A stretch of DNA of 64,000 bases from assembly GCA_014529385.2 (NCBI GenBank), contig CM043958.1, positions 143,116,734 through 143,180,733 of the forward strand. Reading direction: 5' to 3'. Shown here piece after piece: positions 60,331 to 64,000 of the stretch. Origin of the DNA: Adiantum capillus-veneris. Its lineage: Eukaryota; Streptophyta; Polypodiopsida; Polypodiales; Pteridaceae. Below the pieces are notes generated by a model. The model saw only the letters and a list, made by a program, of their open reading frames with translations. It had not been told where the DNA came from and made no database searches. Made by a program: the position numbers and the translations under genes. The number at the start of each line of letters is the position of its first letter. The first letter of the stretch is position 1.

Positions 60331-61480
60331 TCTCAAGGTAAACATATTGAAAAGGGTCCTTCACTAGAGAGACTCAAGGAAAGAATTTCCTCTAGTACAG
60401 CACAAGTGATAAGAGTAATAAATGAGGCTACATCTGGAACACCCATATATAAGGCTCGCACCCCAGAAGGAGACAAAGAAACCGTTCGAAAAAAGCGAGG
60501 GCCATCAATTGTGATTGATGTTGAGGATGAATTGACACATAGGCCAGAGTGCAATGCAAAAACACAAGACCGCACAACACACGGAAGGCCAAGGACGATC
60601 ATTTTCACAGAAGATTTTGGGGTAGTAGATGAGAGTGAGAATTCCAAAGAGAAGTCAAAGTTTGGTGTTTTGGAATGAAAGGTCGATGAAGCTATGTGAG
60701 AAATCAGAAGAACCCCTCTCGGTAGTCGTGTGACATGTAGTGGCACTCCCAATGGTGGAAAAAGATGTGGAAAAAATATTGTGGCATGTAGTAAAGGGAC
60801 TCTGCACTATCCTTTGAGGGGTATAGAAAACATCCAAATGGGCTACTCAGACAATGGTTTTGGTTTTGTCCCAAACATGTTATTCATTTCTTTGTGGTGA
60901 ATCATAATATAGAACCAAGGCCAGCTCCTCCTCGAACAACTTGGCCGGTTGATCTAGGAACAAATCTCACAGATGAAGAAGTTAAGGCACTACTTGAAGG
61001 AGGAGTTCAAGTGGAGACATTTGGAAAAGATTGAGAGTGAAACAACAATGCAAACTCCTCCCAGGGATGGAGGTGATTCTTCTTCTGCTTCAACAAAAGC
61101 AAGTAGTAATGGTTCAATACTAAGAAATGGCACAAGAGTCGAATTTCGGACTTCCATTTCAGAGGAGGCATCTAAGAAAATTGGTCTCGCTCTTTGTTTA
61201 AAGGCTACGGTGATTGAAGAGAAATGCATTGTAGACAAAGCACATGACGTCTTCAAGGTTGAACATCACGCAGTAGATGGACATGTGGGGGTGTATGAGG
61301 TGCACATCAAGGATGAGCCCTATTGCAGATGTGTTGCTTCATCAATAGGGTGGCCAAGAAAAAATCTTATTTGGCTTGCAAGCACTTGTACTTCATTTTC
61401 TTGAGAGTTCTTGGATTGAGCCAAAATGAAAACATGTTCATACATCAACCCGTGGTAAGAAAAGTACATGTCTACAATGC
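60331..61480 (+). pseudogene. Decayed MULE transposase, C-terminal part
   Basis: Matches the C-terminal half of the MULE gene at 36.6-39.5 kb. EIRRTPLGSRVTC corresponds to AIRRTKPGRKMTC, followed by a CG-containing block. The SWIM finger is split over two frames: YCRC in one, and ACKHLYFIFLRVLGL in the next (like PCKHIYFIFLQVLGL). The DDE core is not visible. Several frameshifts and stops are present. It is the internal gene of the 58024-62000 element. Confidence 0.75.
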
Positions 61481-61689
61481 TCTAAGCTGTGAATGCACGA
61501 AGATTGTACAATTTTGTGACACATTTTTTGCCATGTATTGTAGTTGGAGCCTGGCGAAGTTGATATACATTGGGTAGGAATTGGACCTTTGGCAAAAATG
61601 TTTTGGATTATCTTGAGTCATAAATCTTTTAATCTCTCTTTTTGTTACCACTAATCTTGATGTAAATTGATTTAGATGTATACTTCTCC

Positions 61690-61723
<34 letters not shown>

Positions 61724-61870
61724 CCGAGGTCGAGGTCGACAAAGGATCAAGACAAAAGAGAGAGAAAGAGAGAGGCCGATGCTAGCAGAGGGTCAAGGGA
61801 GAGAAAAAAGGAGCAAAAGGCATGGTGATTACGATGTGGGATCAAGGTGTGTTTGCCAAGGAAAAAAATC

Positions 61871-61900
<30 letters not shown>
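61690..61900. repeat. (GA)n tracts next to the right TIR
   Basis: GA at about 61692-61721, shorter tracts around 61760, and GA again at about 61871-61894 directly before the right TIR, mirroring the CT tract inside the left TIR. Confidence 0.9.
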
Positions 61901-61901
<1 letters not shown>

Positions 61902-62000
61902 TAGGATCAAGAGAGAGAATAAAGTTGAGAAGAGAGGAAAGAATCTTTTTGGAATCTCCTCGCCGAATTCCAAAAAAAACGCTCGCCAAAAAATATTTCC

Positions 62001-62010
62001 CCTACCGTCA
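62001..62010. repeat. Target-site duplication, right
   Basis: CCTACCGTCA, identical to 58014-58023. Confidence 0.85.
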
Positions 62011-63310
62011 TGGCAATCTAGAAGTCATCCTCTCGGTTTGGAGGACACACCGTCGATAATTGACACAAAATCTCTTTCACTCTATCGAAAGCCTCTTGTG
62101 CTATTTCATCCATTGAAAGCCATGAAACTATTTAGGCCTCTTTTGAAGAGGATACATATATTGCAATAGCATCTAAAAAAACCATGACAAATATTTTAGC
62201 TTATGCACAAACGAGGCCAAAGCTTCAGCACTTGATGGAGGCTCCATCAAGATTAGAGCCTTAACCTTCTTCATATCAGCTTCTATTCCATTTTGCGACA
62301 CCACATGTCCTAGCGAATCCATCCATAATTGAGTACCTTTCATTGCATGCCACTTGGTTTAAGATTTCATCCTGAAATAGAAAAGGATAGTAATTTTGAT
62401 TGGTAGCCGCATTTCAATGGCTTGTAGTTGACACACACCCTCCATTTCCCATTCTTCTTTGGGATGATGAGACCATTGGAGAAACCCACTCTAACTCCTT
62501 CGCAGGGTATATGATACCTGCATCCAATAGCTTATTGATCTCCTACCACAAGGATTCTTTTTTAATCTCCCTTAGCCTTCACAACTTTTGCACCCTTATC
62601 TTGTACCCCTTCTTGATTACAATCTTGTGCTCTACACCCCTTGCCCCTCGCAAATCGTTGTACTCAATCACAAACAAATTTTGATAGGAAGCACACAACT
62701 GAACATATCTTTCCTTCTCTTGCTTGGTCAAGTCTTCACTCAAAATGTTGGCTACTTCCTCTGCACCTATGTCATAAACATGGGGTTGCACCTCCTCTTT
62801 TGCATAAGATCTCTCTATGGTGGCACCAAACAAATCAACAGCAATCTTCAACATGTCGTCCTTGCTTTCCTTATCTTCTACATCAGTGTAGCATTCATCA
62901 TAAGCCGTCTTGATTTCATACTCATAGCTCGTCATCGTATCACCTTCATCTTTTGTTTCCATAGGATGGAATGGCTCTCCTTGGTCTTCAAATCTAGCAC
63001 TATCTGTCTCCGTTTCTCCTTGTCAAGCAAGGTGGACACCCTGCTCTCCCAATCTTGTTTGGCCCCTATTGCCAAAATCACGGCTTTCCCAATATAATAT
63101 GGTAAGCATTATCACCTGCTTTCATTACAAAAAATTCAATAAGGCATTCTATGCCCATCACCTTAACCTTCACGTCAAGCATCTAGTTTTAGCATGGTTG
63201 GCCATCCTCATGTGCACATTTGACTTGGCTAATGCTTTGACAATTGTTTTCCTCATAGTTGTTTTCCTCTTGACATATGCATACTCTCCACCATCTATAT
63301 AACCATGCAC
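62011..63310 (-). mobile_element. Ty3/Gypsy pol remnant: protease and reverse transcriptase
   Basis: On the minus strand from the right: ECLIEFFVMKAGDNAYHIIL with GAKQDWESRVSTLL (retropepsin C-terminus and linker); LFVIEYNDLRGARGVEHKIV (start of RT); LLDAGIIYPAKELEWVSPM (RT fingers); CNERYSIMDGFA; GHVVSQNGIEADMKKVKALI (connection). The frame is broken by several stops and shifts. RNase H continues across the MULE at 58013-57347. Gag-side sequence to the right (to about 63500) is too decayed to assign. Confidence 0.8.
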
Positions 63311-63833
63311 TTGCATCCTCTTCTCAATGACCGCATCCACTCAACGTGGTTAAGTAGGAGCCACCATCTCATAGCTTGACATGCCCTGCTCAATCTTCTT
63401 TTAATCTTCTTACTCTTGGCCCGTGCAATTGCTATTGAACCGTTGTAATTCTTTGGGCTTTCAAAGTCCACATTTTCCCTCACGTTAGGATGTAGCACAC
63501 CATGAACTTATCCTGTTGAAAGTAGTCACCATTACCCAATTGCATGGCTGCCACTAATTCTATCCAACATGCTTCAAAACAATCCCAAAAAAATTGAGAG
63601 AGAGATCTTCTTTATAGATCTATACGTGAGGACATGTACACAACTACCTCTCTATAGCTCAGGGCATTCAAAGCTATGAACCAATTTTCATAGTTGAGGA
63701 GAATCCACACGAGCGGATTGTCTCTTTTGATTTGTATATGCTTTCATTGCATATGCCAAACTAGGATAGAAAGATGTAGACTTTTTTGTTGGTGATGCAT
63801 GATAAATCTAAGGTGATGCATGATACATGATAT

Positions 63834-63836
<3 letters not shown>

Positions 63837-63904
<68 letters not shown>
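63837..63904. repeat. (CT)n microsatellite
   Basis: About 34 CT units near the window end. No gene is seen beyond it. Confidence 0.95.
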
Positions 63905-63909
<5 letters not shown>

Positions 63910-64000
63910 GCTCTATGAAGGGGTGAAGGTCCAATATATATACCCCTCGCCCCCCACCTTGCTTCCGTCTACGAACTCATTGCTTGCCATGTGGCATCAC

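Larger units (their letters stand above)
58024..62000. mobile_element. MULE DNA transposon with long TIRs, inserted in the Gypsy element
   Basis: The ends are imperfect inverted repeats of about 110 bp (58024-58133 and 61892-62000). Both contain the outer word ATTTTTT(A/G)G(T/C)GAG and the inner word TCAACTTTATT(A)TCTCTCTTGATCC in opposite orientation. A perfect 10-bp duplication flanks them. Inside is a decayed SWIM-type transposase (60331-61480), a (GTC)n/(GTT)n tract, and CT, AC and GA microsatellites just inside the TIRs. Length about 3.98 kb. Confidence 0.85.

Overview
The window is nuclear DNA from a land plant with a large, repeat-rich genome. The evidence is GT-AG introns in AT-rich noncoding DNA, Ty3/Gypsy and Mutator-like elements, two primer-binding sites complementary to plant tRNA-Asp, and one CHX-type cation/H+ antiporter. 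The combination of transposase types and the very many long (CT)n/(GA)n, (AC)n and G tracts made me think of a seed-free plant such as a fern, but that is an impression, not a measurement. The sequence alone does not fix the species.

Layout. 1-17 kb holds three successive tail-to-tail gene pairs. Pair 0 is an unknown two-exon gene (818-2260, +) facing a minus-strand gene (5442-2381). That gene begins with a histone H3-like domain, continues into a Ulp1/C48-type SUMO protease, and is followed by an acidic repeat and an FCP1-like HAD domain. Pairs 1 and 2 (6755-12120 and 12380-16869) are two copies of one module: gene A (+, unknown) facing gene B (-, a probable DDE transposase). B1, A2 and B2 carry nonsense codons; A1 looks intact. 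A 27-28 bp inverted repeat at 479-506 and 12288-12314 brackets pairs 0 and 1.

17-29 kb is LTR-retrotransposon territory on the minus strand. It has two PBS/LTR junctions, an array of 24-bp palindromes (17.5-19.3 kb), and a repetitive protein region with a zinc-knuckle-like motif but no reverse transcriptase that I can see.

29-40 kb holds a multi-exon minus-strand gene joining a ParB-like domain to a beta-class DNA methyltransferase. A second palindrome array lies in its predicted first intron. Head-to-head with it is a broken MULE transposase (36655-39478, +). 40-49 kb is mostly gene-free, with AT-rich minisatellites and SINE-like fragments.

49.6-52.4 kb is the only ordinary, apparently intact host gene: a three-exon, 800-residue CHX antiporter. 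52.9-64 kb is nested repeats: a MITE, tandem duplications, a truncated second methyltransferase copy (55.5-56.26 kb), and a Ty3/Gypsy element (minus) split by a complete MULE (58024-62000) with a perfect 10-bp target-site duplication.

How the parts might work together: most genes here appear to belong to mobile elements. The notable theme is that some may carry chromatin or DNA-modification domains (H3-like tail plus SUMO protease; ParB-like plus DNA methyltransferase) next to transposases and palindromic arrays. Domain calls are by eye from motifs and exon joins were checked for phase by hand; none has been checked by database search.
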